Positions 7,056 through 15,386 are shown, numbered from the stretch's first letter. The stretch is 21,397 nucleotides of DNA from Pseudomonadota bacterium (GCA_023416335.1 JAEZHY010000208.1:1-21397); one strand, 5' to 3'. Translations and numbers: made by a program. Notes: a model not told the origin generated them from the letters alone.

Positions 7056-7373
7056 TTGAAATATCGCGCAGGATGCGGACCGCTGGAATCGAGTTGAAGA
7101 CACTGTTGTCGCCTCTTTACACTCTTTGGCTTTCCGTGCACGGTCCCACCCTGCGCATATTTTCGACCCGATGCGCCCGCTCATGCAGACGGTTGACAAA
7201 CCGATTTATTCCATTATAACTTGGACCTAAGTAGAATCCGCATCCTGCATCCGGTGCCGACGCTCGTTTCGTTTACCCACCTTTTCGTTTGTCCCTCTCA
7301 AAGCACGTTCCCAGCTCTTTTTGAAAACCATGAGATTTGAGGTGACATTCTCGATTCGTGTAAAGGAAGTGCC
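7056..7373 (+). other. Non-coding interval with a promoter
   Basis: About 320 bases between the Tim44-like gene and the NuoF-like gene. The only clear element is the promoter at 7193-7220. The roughly 145-base leader downstream of it shows no riboswitch I recognise. No terminator for the Tim44-like gene was found. Confidence 0.5.
7193..7220 (+). promoter_or_regulatory. Sigma-70-type promoter of the NuoF-like gene
   Basis: TTGACA (7193-7198) and TATAAC (7215-7220) with a 16-base spacer, a near-consensus promoter. It gives a leader of about 145 bases before the ATG at 7374. Confidence 0.7.
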
Positions 7374-8183
7374 ATGAATGGGATCAGCGGAAACGGGGAG
7401 AAGCGGAATACAATAATCGGACGCTCGGAAGAACGCGGTCCTCCCGGCCGGAAGGGGCATTTCAGCTATATTCACCGCAAGATGAGCCCCCTCTGCGATC
7501 CGCTCTCCAAACGTCCCTGCATCACTGTATGCACGCCGGCAGTCGGGTCGGAATGTGCCTGGGACGACATCAGGCAAAACCTTATTCAAGCCCTCCTGGA
7601 CTGCGAAGAGTCCCTCACTATTGGTAATCTGAAAGCCGGCTGCTCCGGTCATTGTGCCAACGGACCGATGGTGGGTTTTCCCCACAAGGAATTCTTCTAT
7701 ATCGGATGTGCTGCAAAGGGACAGTGCAGGCTTGCCGGAGGGATAGAAAAAGGCAGCATTCGTTTCGATCTTCTGTCGGTAAACTGGCGCAGATCATACA
7801 GGAGCGACATCTTCTTCGATATGCAGACCGGATTCCTTGCCGCAATTGACGACTGCGTGTGCATGGTCCAGGTCGCGAAGTACTTCCTCGATTTCCAGGA
7901 AGGAATGTCATGCGGGAAATGCATCCCCTGCCGCGTCTGGGTTCAACGCGCGCGGGAGAGTATCGGCCGCCTCATCTCGGGAAAGGGAACTTCCGGGGAT
8001 ATCGAAAGGCTCAAAACCCTTTGTTTCCTGATGGAGAAGACGTCCAACTGCGATTATGCGCACTTGACTATAAAGCCGGTACTGAGCGCCGTCACCTATT
8101 TCGAAAAAGAGTTTGAAGCGCACATAGAAGGGAACTGCTCTGCGGGAATCTGTACCGGAACACGGATGAAGAATTTCGGTTAG
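7374..8183 (+). CDS. NuoF/HndC-like iron-sulfur protein lacking the FMN/NADH fold
   Basis: A 269-residue protein joining two pieces of NADH-dehydrogenase/hydrogenase flavoprotein subunits. Residues about 48-120 resemble the thioredoxin-like [2Fe-2S] domain (VCTPAVGSEC, then C90-x3-C94 in AGCSGHCANGPMV); the first Cys pair has unusual spacing (C53, C61), so cluster binding is uncertain. Residues about 152-252 match the NuoF C-terminal [4Fe-4S] region: TGFLAAIDDCVCMVQVAKYFLDF, CGKCIPC (180, 183, 186), C226 and VLSAVTYFEKEFEAHI. The roughly 250-residue Rossmann-like FMN/NADH region is absent, as is the ferredoxin domain that follows in HndC/HydB, apart from CSAGIC. It probably passes electrons within an unknown complex. 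An aaggaag ribosome site precedes the ATG, and a terminator lies 65 bases after the stop. Confidence 0.85.
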   Translation: MNGISGNGEKRNTIIGRSEERGPPGRKGHFSYIHRKMSPLCDPLSKRPCITVCTPAVGSECAWDDIRQNLIQALLDCEESLTIGNLKAGCSGHCANGPMVGFPHKEFFYIGCAAKGQCRLAGGIEKGSIRFDLLSVNWRRSYRSDIFFDMQTGFLAAIDDCVCMVQVAKYFLDFQEGMSCGKCIPCRVWVQRARESIGRLISGKGTSGDIERLKTLCFLMEKTSNCDYAHLTIKPVLSAVTYFEKEFEAHIEGNCSAGICTGTRMKNFG

Positions 8184-8247
8184 AAGATCCGGCTTGAGTT
8201 GAATCGTTCGGCCGGGCACTCCGATCAGTCGCTTTTCGCCATAATAA

Positions 8248-8285
8248 AAAATGGCGGATTCGGCTCACGCCGGCTCCGCCATTTT
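8248..8285. terminator. Bidirectional intrinsic terminator
   Basis: Arms aaaatggcgga (8248-8258) and tccgccatttt (8275-8285) enclose an inner stem cggc/gccg. A on one side and T on the other let it stop transcripts in both directions, from the NuoF-like gene (plus) and the DUF1573 gene (minus). Confidence 0.88.
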
Positions 8286-8329
8286 CCGTATAATAATCAG
8301 AAATCCAGCCTGATAGAGGCAAACACCTG

Positions 8330-8788
8330 TCAGTGGTCGGATCCGGCCGACCCAAAGCCGGCCTTGCCCTGCACAGCCAGCGTGAAATAAGAGTTCTTGG
8401 GATCGTTTGTGAGCACGAGAGCCGACTTCTTCGTATCGCCGTGACAGCCCTTCGGATTCAGCCTTAAACTTATACGTCCCTCGCCACCGGGAGGGATCAC
8501 CCTGTCAAAATGGGGCGCCATGCTGCCTCAGCCAGGCAACACTTTCTTTATCTCCAGTTGGGCATTCCCCACATTTTTGACTTTGAAGTCATGGACGTAG
8601 TCTCTTCCATCGACTACCTCGCCGAAATCATAGCTCGTCTCGGCAAGCTCTATCGCCGGTGCACTCCGAACCTCTCCCACGCCGGGCTGCGCCCCTGCCG
8701 GGAGCACCTCCTGGCCGGCAGCCGCGTACAACAGATCGGCAGACGCCAGGATGAAAAACAAGAGTAACAACAACCTTGCCACCTTCAT
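8330..8788 (-). CDS. DUF1573 exported protein with in-frame TGA, candidate selenoprotein
   Basis: Read through a single TGA (8530-8528), this frame encodes 152 residues: a signal peptide (MKVARLLLLLFFILASADLLYA), then a DUF1573 Ig-like domain (YDFGEVVDGRDYVHDFKV, IKKVLPG, then the TGA, GSMAPHFDRVIPPGGEGRISLRL, SALVLTNDP, LAVQGKA). The start at 8788 has AGGAGG eight bases upstream. The TGA, codon 87, occupies exactly the first Cys of the family's CGC motif, and homology continues without frame change on both sides. Selenocysteine is therefore likely; a nonsense mutation is the alternative. Two hairpins follow the TGA within 50 bases (see findings). The second Cys of CGC is Ser here. The final stop at 8332-8330 is also TGA. 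Confidence 0.72.
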
Positions 8789-9093
8789 TCGGGATTCCTC
8801 CTCTGCACGTTTGGCCCCCCGTCCGAAACGCGAGGGCAGTCTGTCACTTTCACTACACAATCGGTTCAAATGTCCTGGGGCTTGAGATTACTTTTGGATT
8901 TCCGAAATCGATTTTTGCTAACTAGAAATTAGCGACAGTGCTATGTAAAACGGGATAGAAGATAAAACTTCCTGCCAAGAATGCCATCTTTTCCGGGCTG
9001 ATTCAATTGAAATGAAGGAAGAACGACAGAGGCCGGCACTGCAGGAAATCCGGGAAATTCAGCAGAATGGTTGTTTCCAAACCCGGAACGGTT
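8789..9093. other. Non-coding interval
   Basis: About 300 bases between the end of ubiE and the start of the DUF1573 gene, both minus strand. It must hold the DUF1573 promoter unless ubiE transcripts read through, but I found no convincing -35/-10 pair and no strong terminator. A weak gctaa/ttagc hairpin is present near 8917-8933. Confidence 0.4.
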
Positions 9094-9885
9094 CTATTTT
9101 TTTCCCAGATGGACCACCGCAATGCCGTCGGTCAGCCTGCGATAGGATACATTCCCGAAACCGATCCCTTCGAGAATTCTTTTGAGTTCAACCGGACTCG
9201 GGAAAAGCCGGATGGATTCCGGCAGGTAAGTATAAGCGGGTTGGCAGTTCGCCATGAACTTGCCGACAAAGGGCATGATATGGAAGGAGTAGAAATCGTA
9301 GAGCCACCGAAACCATGGTGTTACCGGCTCGGAGAACTCGAGGCACATGAACGTTCCCCCGGGTTTGAGGACCCGGTACATCTCGCGAAAACCGTTTTCA
9401 AAGTGGGTAAGATTTCTGATTCCGAAGCCGACCATCGCGGCATCGAAACTATTGTCCGGAAAGGATATCCTTTCGGCATCGCCCTGGACCCAGTTAACCA
9501 GGTCCGGATGGCGGGATTCGAAAGTCTTCGGCATCCCGGCGGCCATCATCTCCCAGTTGATGTCGTACAATACGAGCCGACCGGAAGGGGCAACATACTC
9601 GGCCGCCATCCGGGACAAGTCGCCCGTTCCCCCACAAACATCGAGAACCCGGTCGCCACTGCGGAGCCCCATCATCCCGACCGCCATCCTCTTCCACTGA
9701 TAGTGGATGCCGAGACTCAGGAGCGTGTTCATCGAGTCGTATTTCCGGGCAACGCTGTTAAAATGCCGGCGGACCCATTCGACCTTCTCCTTTTCCGGAA
9801 CGGAGAGGTATCCGAAATGGGTCATCTTCTCGGCATCTGGATTCTGTCGGGGTATCCTGGAATCGGCAGGGCTTTGGGAGCGCAT
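9094..9885 (-). CDS. ubiE: Demethylmenaquinone / ubiquinone-type C-methyltransferase
   Basis: UbiE/MenG transfers a methyl group from S-adenosylmethionine to demethylmenaquinone, the last step of menaquinone synthesis. Both family signatures are present: YDSMNTLLSLGIHYQW (about residues 49-64) and RVLKPGGTFMCLEFS. SAM motif I is VLDVCGGTGDLS (80-91), and the expected VGFGIRNL follows. Menaquinone fits the dsr-type respiration implied at the window's right edge. Two starts are possible: 9885 (263 aa) and 9825 (243 aa, MTHFGYLSVPEKEK, closer to the usual N-terminus); neither has a strong ribosome site. It lies 38 bases downstream of rpmB on the same strand and probably shares its promoter. Confidence 0.92.
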   Translation of the reverse strand: MRSQSPADSRIPRQNPDAEKMTHFGYLSVPEKEKVEWVRRHFNSVARKYDSMNTLLSLGIHYQWKRMAVGMMGLRSGDRVLDVCGGTGDLSRMAAEYVAPSGRLVLYDINWEMMAAGMPKTFESRHPDLVNWVQGDAERISFPDNSFDAAMVGFGIRNLTHFENGFREMYRVLKPGGTFMCLEFSEPVTPWFRWLYDFYSFHIMPFVGKFMANCQPAYTYLPESIRLFPSPVELKRILEGIGFGNVSYRRLTDGIAVVHLGKK

Positions 9886-9923
9886 TTTTTAGCCAGAACT
9901 CGGGAACAGAAAAACGGAAACGA

Positions 9924-10118
9924 TCAGACAGGCTTAACCACAAGACCGGACCGGATACAACGCGTACAGGCACGGATTCTCCTGGTAGTTCCATCCGGGC
10001 GTACATGCCTTACCTGCTGGAGGTTCGGGTACCAGATGCGTTTGGTCTTATTGTTGGCGTGGCTGACATTGTTCCCAACCTGGGGCGTCTTGCCGCAGAA
10101 CTCACATACTCGGCTCAT
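9924..10118 (-). CDS. rpmB: 50S ribosomal protein L28
   Basis: A 64-residue protein with the L28 pattern: CEFCGK near the start (C5, C8), [13 protein letters not shown], then [32 protein letters not shown]. The two CxxC pairs make it the zinc-binding (C+) form. The ribosome site aaaggaa lies nine bases before the ATG. It sits apart from other ribosomal genes, as is common for rpmB, and leads into ubiE. Confidence 0.96.
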   Translation of the reverse strand: MSRVCEFCGKTPQVGNNVSHANNKTKRIWYPNLQQVRHVRPDGTTRRIRACTRCIRSGLVVKPV

Positions 10119-10184
10119 GATTCACAGTTCCTTTCAGCAGATATCTCGAGCTGGTTTAACAGCCCTCGTACAGTCAAAAGTTTA

Positions 10185-10213
10185 TTAATACCAGAACGGG
10201 CGCCTAATAGCAA
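10185..10213 (-). promoter_or_regulatory. Candidate promoter of rpmB-ubiE
   Basis: On the minus strand TTGCTA (10213-10208) and TATTAA (10190-10185) are 17 bases apart, about 65 bases upstream of the rpmB start. It lies between the transglutaminase gene and rpmB and would let the two be expressed separately. Confidence 0.55.
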
Positions 10214-10268
10214 GCCCAATCCTGCAACCAAGCTAAATCCGGAATAGACTCTCCGTAAAATGCCGCAA

Positions 10269-12173
10269 TCATAAATCGCGAACGCAGGATTTCAAGGTTT
10301 TTATTTGTTCGGGCAAAAATTTTCGATCCCGGTAGAAGATGTCCTGGAACTCAGATGCAAAAGCCGAAACCTTTGCCTGCAATTCCGGCTCCGAAATCCT
10401 TGCGGAGAACTCTTCGAGTCCTTCTGCGGGGGCGCGTTTGTATCCTCTTTTAGCCATTCGGCGCGAAAAAAGGTCGAGGATCTTCTGGTCGGGGCTTTTC
10501 TCAACACGACGTATGAGAAAAAGTCCCAGGGGAACGAGAGCAACGATCGGCAGGAACCCTGCAATGCGTTTCAGAGCATTCCCGATCTGCCGAAAATCGA
10601 AGGAAGGGCTTTGTATGCCGGTTTTCAGCCTGCGCCAGAGTGCCAGCTGCCCTCCGAGATCATAGCTGATGACGAATTTTTCCCAATAGTAGTTGAATGT
10701 GTCAAAGAGCAGTCTTGCTTCGAAAAGGAGTCCCCGCCGGTAGGCCTGTCCCGGGCTCTGATATGAAACGGGGGTCGGATCGAGTCGCAGCCATCCCGCG
10801 GAATCGTATGCCTCCACCCAGACATGGGCATTTCTCTGAAGGACGAGATAATAACTGCCGGCCCGGTTGTAATAGCCTCCGCGGTACCCTCCCACGAGCC
10901 TTGCCGGAATTCCGACAGAACGTAGCATTACTGCAAGAGCCGAAGCAAAATACTCGCAGTTCCCCCGCTTTTTATCGAAGATGAATTCCTCGAGCGGGGA
11001 TTCCGATGAGGGAAGGTCCTCCAGCGAATACTCGAAGTCTCCGCTTCGGAAAAACTGAAGGAGGCTTCCAACCGCCCCTCCCGGTCCGTCTTCCCTGGAC
11101 AGCTTCTTCGCAAGGGCGACTATGCGGGGGGAAAATTCCGGCGGAAGCCGCACGTATCTTTCACGGTCGATGTGCGCATCGGGAATGAAATCGGTGACAA
11201 CGGAAACCGCCTTATACCTCATTCTTTCCTGGATGTTCTCGTGCAGAACGGGCAGCTTTCTCCAGCGCCGTTTTTTTTCGGGGTAAATACCGGCAGTGCG
11301 ATCCAGGGCAAAAAGATACCGATTTTCCTGCGGCTCCAGGTAAATGGTCTGGGAGACCCTCTTCCCCTTCGTACCCGGGATGACCGCCATTTGCATCGGC
11401 ACAGGACTTTTCTGCCAGGACAAGCCGTCGAACTGGTCCAGTTCGACGCCTCTCCAGAACAGGTCCGCCTCGTTGATATTGTTCATCTCGGCCCGGAATG
11501 CGACCCTGGAATCCTCCTGAATTTCGGAGACGTCGCCAAGGGTTACCTGATCGCTGAAACCCGATTTTGCAGGGCCGATCGTGTTCATGAAACTGAAAAG
11601 AGGATAATCGGTGCGGGGAAGAATTACAAAAAGCAGAGCACACAAAGGGATCGAGAAACCGCAAACTATAAAAGACTGGAAAGCGAGCTTGACGGTATTG
11701 TCCCGGCTTATCCGCAGTTCTTTATCACCGGCAAAATAGCAGAGTAACATCAACGCGAACGTGCTCGACAGGAAAAGAACGCTGAAATACAGCAGAAAAA
11801 TCATACTGAACGAGATAAGAGTGGAACCGATCAGCAGGAAAATGCAGATGAGATAAACCTGCATATAGTCCCTGGATTTCTTTTCCTCCAGAAGCTTTAT
11901 GCCCATCAGGAGAACGAGACCGTTCAGTACCGGTTCGACCAGATAGTCACGTCCTATGGTAAGAGAAGGCGGGATTACCACGACCAGGGACAGAAGGTTC
12001 AGGGACCAGCGCGGCAGGGGGGCCATTTTGCCAAGATCTGCAAGAAGCGCAAAAAACACCAGCACAGCGAACCCGGCAATGTAAGGGGTCTCAAGATATT
12101 GTACGATGGCGGCAAAAGCTGCCAGCGCACAAAAGTAGGTCGTTACCTTGAGTATGCTTTCAATCTTGACCAT
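10269..12173 (-). CDS. TgpA-like membrane transglutaminase
   Basis: A 634-residue protein. Residues 1-190 hold several membrane helices (DUF3488/TgpA N-terminal region). A periplasmic part follows, including the transglutaminase-like core at about 370-470. The catalytic triad is visible: C406 in KKRGNCEYFASA, H450 in RNAHVWVEAY and D465 in LRLDPTP. A last membrane helix at about 535-553 precedes a cytoplasmic DUF4129-like tail. Such proteins accompany MoxR and DUF58 genes as here; the DUF58 gene overlaps this one by 14 bases, implying coupled translation. The natural substrate of TgpA proteins is not established. All expected catalytic residues are present. Confidence 0.93.
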   Translation of the reverse strand: MVKIESILKVTTYFCALAAFAAIVQYLETPYIAGFAVLVFFALLADLGKMAPLPRWSLNLLSLVVVIPPSLTIGRDYLVEPVLNGLVLLMGIKLLEEKKSRDYMQVYLICIFLLIGSTLISFSMIFLLYFSVLFLSSTFALMLLCYFAGDKELRISRDNTVKLAFQSFIVCGFSIPLCALLFVILPRTDYPLFSFMNTIGPAKSGFSDQVTLGDVSEIQEDSRVAFRAEMNNINEADLFWRGVELDQFDGLSWQKSPVPMQMAVIPGTKGKRVSQTIYLEPQENRYLFALDRTAGIYPEKKRRWRKLPVLHENIQERMRYKAVSVVTDFIPDAHIDRERYVRLPPEFSPRIVALAKKLSREDGPGGAVGSLLQFFRSGDFEYSLEDLPSSESPLEEFIFDKKRGNCEYFASALAVMLRSVGIPARLVGGYRGGYYNRAGSYYLVLQRNAHVWVEAYDSAGWLRLDPTPVSYQSPGQAYRRGLLFEARLLFDTFNYYWEKFVISYDLGGQLALWRRLKTGIQSPSFDFRQIGNALKRIAGFLPIVALVPLGLFLIRRVEKSPDQKILDLFSRRMAKRGYKRAPAEGLEEFSARISEPELQAKVSAFASEFQDIFYRDRKFLPEQIKTLKSCVRDL

Positions 12174-13002
12174 GAAACGCCTTGCCGTTTACCGGAGCGA
12201 CGGGCTGGTAGAACGCCAGCCGTTGCAGGATAGCCCGCCTTTGAGAGGCGGAGAGATCGGGCTCCAGAATTTCGCCGTTGATTCGGAGGCCGACCGGAAT
12301 TCTCGACCGGAATAGATTTATGACGGCATATGCGGTACAGGAGAGTGCTGTTTCCAGGTTCCCCTTTTCCATCTTGTCAAAATCGATAATGACATGTTGC
12401 CGCTCGATAGCGGAGAGTTCTTTGACTTTGAGCGATCCCGTCTTTGCCGTAGCCTTCCAGCTGATATACTTCGGCGGGTCGCCGTGCACGTAGTCGCGAA
12501 TCGACAGCATATCCGCATCGTAGCCGGGTTTGTTCAGTTCCTTTTCTCCCTTCAGGCGAGCCCCGCTTTCGTGCAGCGCGGCAAGACTGCAACGGATGGG
12601 CTTGGGATAGACGATAACGGGAATCTCTTTTCGAATTTTTCGAAATCGCCTGAAGAAGTTGAAGGGGAAGTTGGAAGAAACAACGGCATGGTCGATTTTC
12701 GCAGTCCCTCGATGTCCGAAGGAAAATGCAAGCGAAGCGGATTGAGTCGAATCAGCCGGAATGAAAGGGAAAAAACATTCACTGCCGCACGCTTCCACGG
12801 TAACCAGGAAGGCGGGCAGCCACTTCCCTTTATTCCGGACCCGGATTCGGGCGGTCACTTCCGTGTTGGCAAAGACCTCGTCGGGCAAAACCAGCTCGGC
12901 ATCTACGCAATAAATGTTTCTTCGGCCGAAGATTCCCGACAAGACAAGATAACTCAGGAGGGAAGACGTCAGAATGTAGACAAGATTGTTCCCGGTATTC
13001 AC
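12160..13002 (-). CDS. DUF58 protein of MoxR cassette, start uncertain
   Basis: The visible frame from GTG at 13002 gives 280 residues. It includes the DUF58 signature SIRDYVHGDPPKYISWKATAK (about 165-185) and a Trp/Pro-rich preceding region. DUF58 proteins carry a VWA-like fold, partner with MoxR ATPases and have two N-terminal membrane helices. The GTG start leaves only one helix. In the same frame, 22 codons upstream to 13068 read VIKINRAGWLFILTTILVG and so on, which is the normal DUF58 beginning, but the expected start position has GTA, overlapping the moxR stop TAA. The true start is therefore probably at or near 13068 and non-canonical, or has been lost. The gene overlaps the transglutaminase gene by 14 bases. 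Confidence 0.88.
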   Translation of the reverse strand: MNTGNNLVYILTSSLLSYLVLSGIFGRRNIYCVDAELVLPDEVFANTEVTARIRVRNKGKWLPAFLVTVEACGSECFFPFIPADSTQSASLAFSFGHRGTAKIDHAVVSSNFPFNFFRRFRKIRKEIPVIVYPKPIRCSLAALHESGARLKGEKELNKPGYDADMLSIRDYVHGDPPKYISWKATAKTGSLKVKELSAIERQHVIIDFDKMEKGNLETALSCTAYAVINLFRSRIPVGLRINGEILEPDLSASQRRAILQRLAFYQPVAPVNGKAFHGQD

Positions 13003-13064
13003 GGCGGAGAAGCCGACGAGGATGGTCGTCAGGATGAAAAGCCAGCCTGCCCTGTTGATTTTGA

Positions 13065-13997
13065 TTACGCCGGAACGGGCACCTCTTCCAGAAGCGATTT
13101 TACTATCTCCCTTTTATTGGCCGTCTCATATTCTTCCCGAAAAATGACCCGGTGGCAGATCACATATTCCGCAATTTCCTTTATATTCTCCGGAATTACG
13201 AATTCCCTGCCGGCCATGAAAGCGTTTGCTTTAGCAGTATTCACCAGCGCCAGTGCGCCCCGGGTGGAAAGACCGGCAAGGAGATATTTGCAGTTTCTCG
13301 TGGCTTCGATGATATTAAGCAGATATTCCAGGATTTTCTCCGAGAGAAAGATGTCGCTTCGAATACTTTCCTGGATTGCAAGTACCTCCGCTTCCTCCAG
13401 GAACGGACTGATGGAATAGATCGCGCGCCTCTTGCTCCCGCCCTTGAGGATCTCCCTTTCAGCATTCCTTTCAGGATAGCCGACACTGATTTTCATCATG
13501 AAGCGGTCCAACTGGGATTCAGGGAGGGGAAAGGTACCGAACTGCTCGGCGGGATTTTGAGTCGCAATTACGAGGAACGGATTCGGAAGATCGTAGGTCC
13601 TTCCTTCTATCGTAACCTGCTTCTCGCCCATGGCTTCGAGGAGAGCACTCTGCGTCTTGGGGGTCGCCCGGTTTATTTCGTCCACCAGGACGACGTGGTT
13701 GAAAATCGGGCCGGGCTTGAATTCGAACGCACCCGAATTCTTGTCGAATATTGACACCCCTGTGATGTCCGAGGGCAGCAAATCGCTGGTACACTGGATC
13801 CTGCCGAAAGACAGTCCGAGCACTTTTGCGATCGCAACCGCCAAAACGGTTTTCCCCAGCCCCGGAAGGTCTTCGATCAGCAGATGGCCCCTGGAGAGAA
13901 AACAAATGAGGGCGAGCCTGAGCGCCTTCTGCTTTCCATGGAGATAATCGGAAAGGAAATCGATCGCGCCTTCGATCTTGTTTTCATGATTTTCCAT
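13065..13997 (-). CDS. MoxR-family AAA+ ATPase
   Basis: A 310-residue AAA+ ATPase of the MoxR branch. Walker A is DLPGLGKT (43-50) and Walker B VVLVDEINRA (102-111). The family sequence GAFEFKPGPIFNHVV precedes Walker B, and IATQNPAEQFGTFPLPESQLDRFMM (sensor 1 and the arginine-finger region) follows. The C-terminal lid contains LLAGLSTRGALAL. MoxR ATPases act as chaperones for partner proteins, typically with DUF58/VWA proteins, which is the next gene. The stop codon overlaps the expected start of that gene. The ATG at 13997 directly follows a TAA and has no strong ribosome site. It lies 94 bases downstream of purM. Confidence 0.94.
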   Translation of the reverse strand: MENHENKIEGAIDFLSDYLHGKQKALRLALICFLSRGHLLIEDLPGLGKTVLAVAIAKVLGLSFGRIQCTSDLLPSDITGVSIFDKNSGAFEFKPGPIFNHVVLVDEINRATPKTQSALLEAMGEKQVTIEGRTYDLPNPFLVIATQNPAEQFGTFPLPESQLDRFMMKISVGYPERNAEREILKGGSKRRAIYSISPFLEEAEVLAIQESIRSDIFLSEKILEYLLNIIEATRNCKYLLAGLSTRGALALVNTAKANAFMAGREFVIPENIKEIAEYVICHRVIFREEYETANKREIVKSLLEEVPVPA

Positions 13998-14091
13998 TTA
14001 TGCGGGTCGGTTCGCCTGAACTTTGGAGAAAAACCAATCCTTCAGGTCGGCGATTTCCGGCTTCCTTTCCTGATCGGGTTGTACCCAGATC

Positions 14092-15135
14092 TTATTCCAC
14101 TATCCGCACGGCTTGGGCGTCCGGTTCCCGGGGCACTATTTCACCGATTATGTGGACCCCTATATTCATCGCCCCTATAAAGGAGACGATATCGTCGGCT
14201 TCTCCCGGTTCCACAACAACGACAAACCCGATACCGTTATTGAAAACGTGGTTCATCTCCGGACCGGGAATTTCTCCCTTCTCCCGAAGGAAGTTGAATA
14301 TCGCGGGCTTTTCCCAGGAATTCTCATGGATAACCGCCTGGCAGGCGCGCGGGAGTATGCGCTCGACATTGTCAAAGAGCCCGCCGCCGGTAATGTGAGC
14401 CATGCCGTGAACACTGTACTTGCGCATGAGATTTAGCGCCGGTTCGACGTAGATCCGGGTAGGCTCGAGCAGTTCTTCGGCAACTGTCCGGTTGAATTCG
14501 GGAACAAAGCTGTCATGTTTGAGACCGAGCTTATCGAAAATGATGTTTCTGGCCAGACTGTACCCATTCGAATGCAGGCCGGTTGAAGCAAGCCCGATAA
14601 TACGGTGCCCGACCCGGATTGTGGACCCGTCGATCAAGTTGGCATTATCGACAAGCCCAACCGCGAACCCGGCCATATCGTACTCACCCGGTTTATAGAA
14701 ATCAGGCATTTCGGCTGTTTCTCCGCCGATCAGAGCGCACCCCGCCTGTTTGCAACCCGCGGCTATGCCGTTTACGAGTTTCTCCACCAGGTCCAGATCG
14801 ACCCGGCCAAGCGCCAGGTAATCGAGAAAAAATAAAGGACGGGCCCCCTGCACGACGATGTCGTTTACAACCATGGCAACCAGGTCGATTCCGACCGACG
14901 CATGCGTGTCCGCCATGAAAGCAACTTTGAGCTTCGTCCCCACTCCATCGGTCGAGGAGACCAGCACGGGATTCTTCATTCCTTCACAATTAAGTGAAAA
15001 TAGCCCTCCGAAGCCTCCGATATCGGTGATTACTCCACCTCGGAACGTAGAGCGTACGATCGGTTTCAGGCGATGGACCAGTTCATTGGCTTTGTCGAGA
15101 TCGACACCGGCTTCCCTGTAGAGATCTCCAGGCAT
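14092..15135 (-). CDS. purM: Phosphoribosylformylglycinamidine cyclo-ligase (AIR synthetase)
   Basis: PurM closes the imidazole ring of purines: FGAM plus ATP gives AIR, ADP and phosphate. The 347-residue length is normal. Motifs include YREAGVDLDKANELV at the start, the STDGVGTKLKVAF nucleotide-binding segment (about 61-73), GIDLVAMVVNDIVVQGARPLFFLDY, GGETAEMPDFY, GLASTGLHSNGYSLAR and HITGGGLFDNVERILP. It begins the minus-strand block. A weak gagaggg lies about 11 bases upstream of the ATG, and a candidate promoter is at 15265-15293. No other purine gene is in the window. Confidence 0.96.
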   Translation of the reverse strand: MPGDLYREAGVDLDKANELVHRLKPIVRSTFRGGVITDIGGFGGLFSLNCEGMKNPVLVSSTDGVGTKLKVAFMADTHASVGIDLVAMVVNDIVVQGARPLFFLDYLALGRVDLDLVEKLVNGIAAGCKQAGCALIGGETAEMPDFYKPGEYDMAGFAVGLVDNANLIDGSTIRVGHRIIGLASTGLHSNGYSLARNIIFDKLGLKHDSFVPEFNRTVAEELLEPTRIYVEPALNLMRKYSVHGMAHITGGGLFDNVERILPRACQAVIHENSWEKPAIFNFLREKGEIPGPEMNHVFNNGIGFVVVVEPGEADDIVSFIGAMNIGVHIIGEIVPREPDAQAVRIVE

Positions 15136-15243
15136 GTGTTTTCAGACCCTCTCATAAAAGTAGGTAGTTGGAAGTATAACGCAGGCGGCCTTAATGCCTT
15201 ATCCCGTACTGCTCTCGTGAAACCAGGCCGGATAACAGCGAAT

Positions 15244-15293
15244 TTGCCCCTTTGCAAATGATAAAATATATCCATTTACCCGACTTTTTACAA
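15244..15293. promoter_or_regulatory. Overlapping divergent promoter candidates for purM and mltG
   Basis: For purM (minus strand): TTGTAA (15293-15288), 17 bases, TATATT (15270-15265). For mltG (plus strand): TTGCCC (15244-15249), 17 bases, TATATC (15267-15272). The -10 boxes overlap, so the two directions could compete. These are pattern matches in an AT-rich stretch; the purM one is better. Confidence 0.4.
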
Positions 15294-15386
15294 TCACTTT
15301 GCCGTTATGATTCAGCAGAGCCGGGAGTTGACGTTGCCAAAACCGGAACTCTTGTGTTAAAGGAGTCACACTCTGGAGGGTTTGGA

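Noticed and set aside
8297..8332. Read-through of the second TGA of the DUF1573 gene (adds QVFASIRLDF)
   Set aside because: The family normally ends about here, there is no Cys-equivalent at this site, and the extension stops after ten residues just before the terminator.
9067..10188. Long open plus-strand frame of 373 codons
   Set aside because: It is antisense to ubiE and rpmB, which have unmistakable signatures.
12394..13419. Plus-strand open frame of 341 codons
   Set aside because: It is antisense to the DUF58 and moxR genes and shows no domain pattern.
13998..14093. Coding-looking frame (WVQPDQERKPEIADLKDWFF) between purM and moxR
   Set aside because: It has no ATG, GTG or TTG start, opens after an in-frame TAG inside the purM end and stops directly before the moxR ATG. 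It could be a gene remnant, but the evidence is too thin to call.
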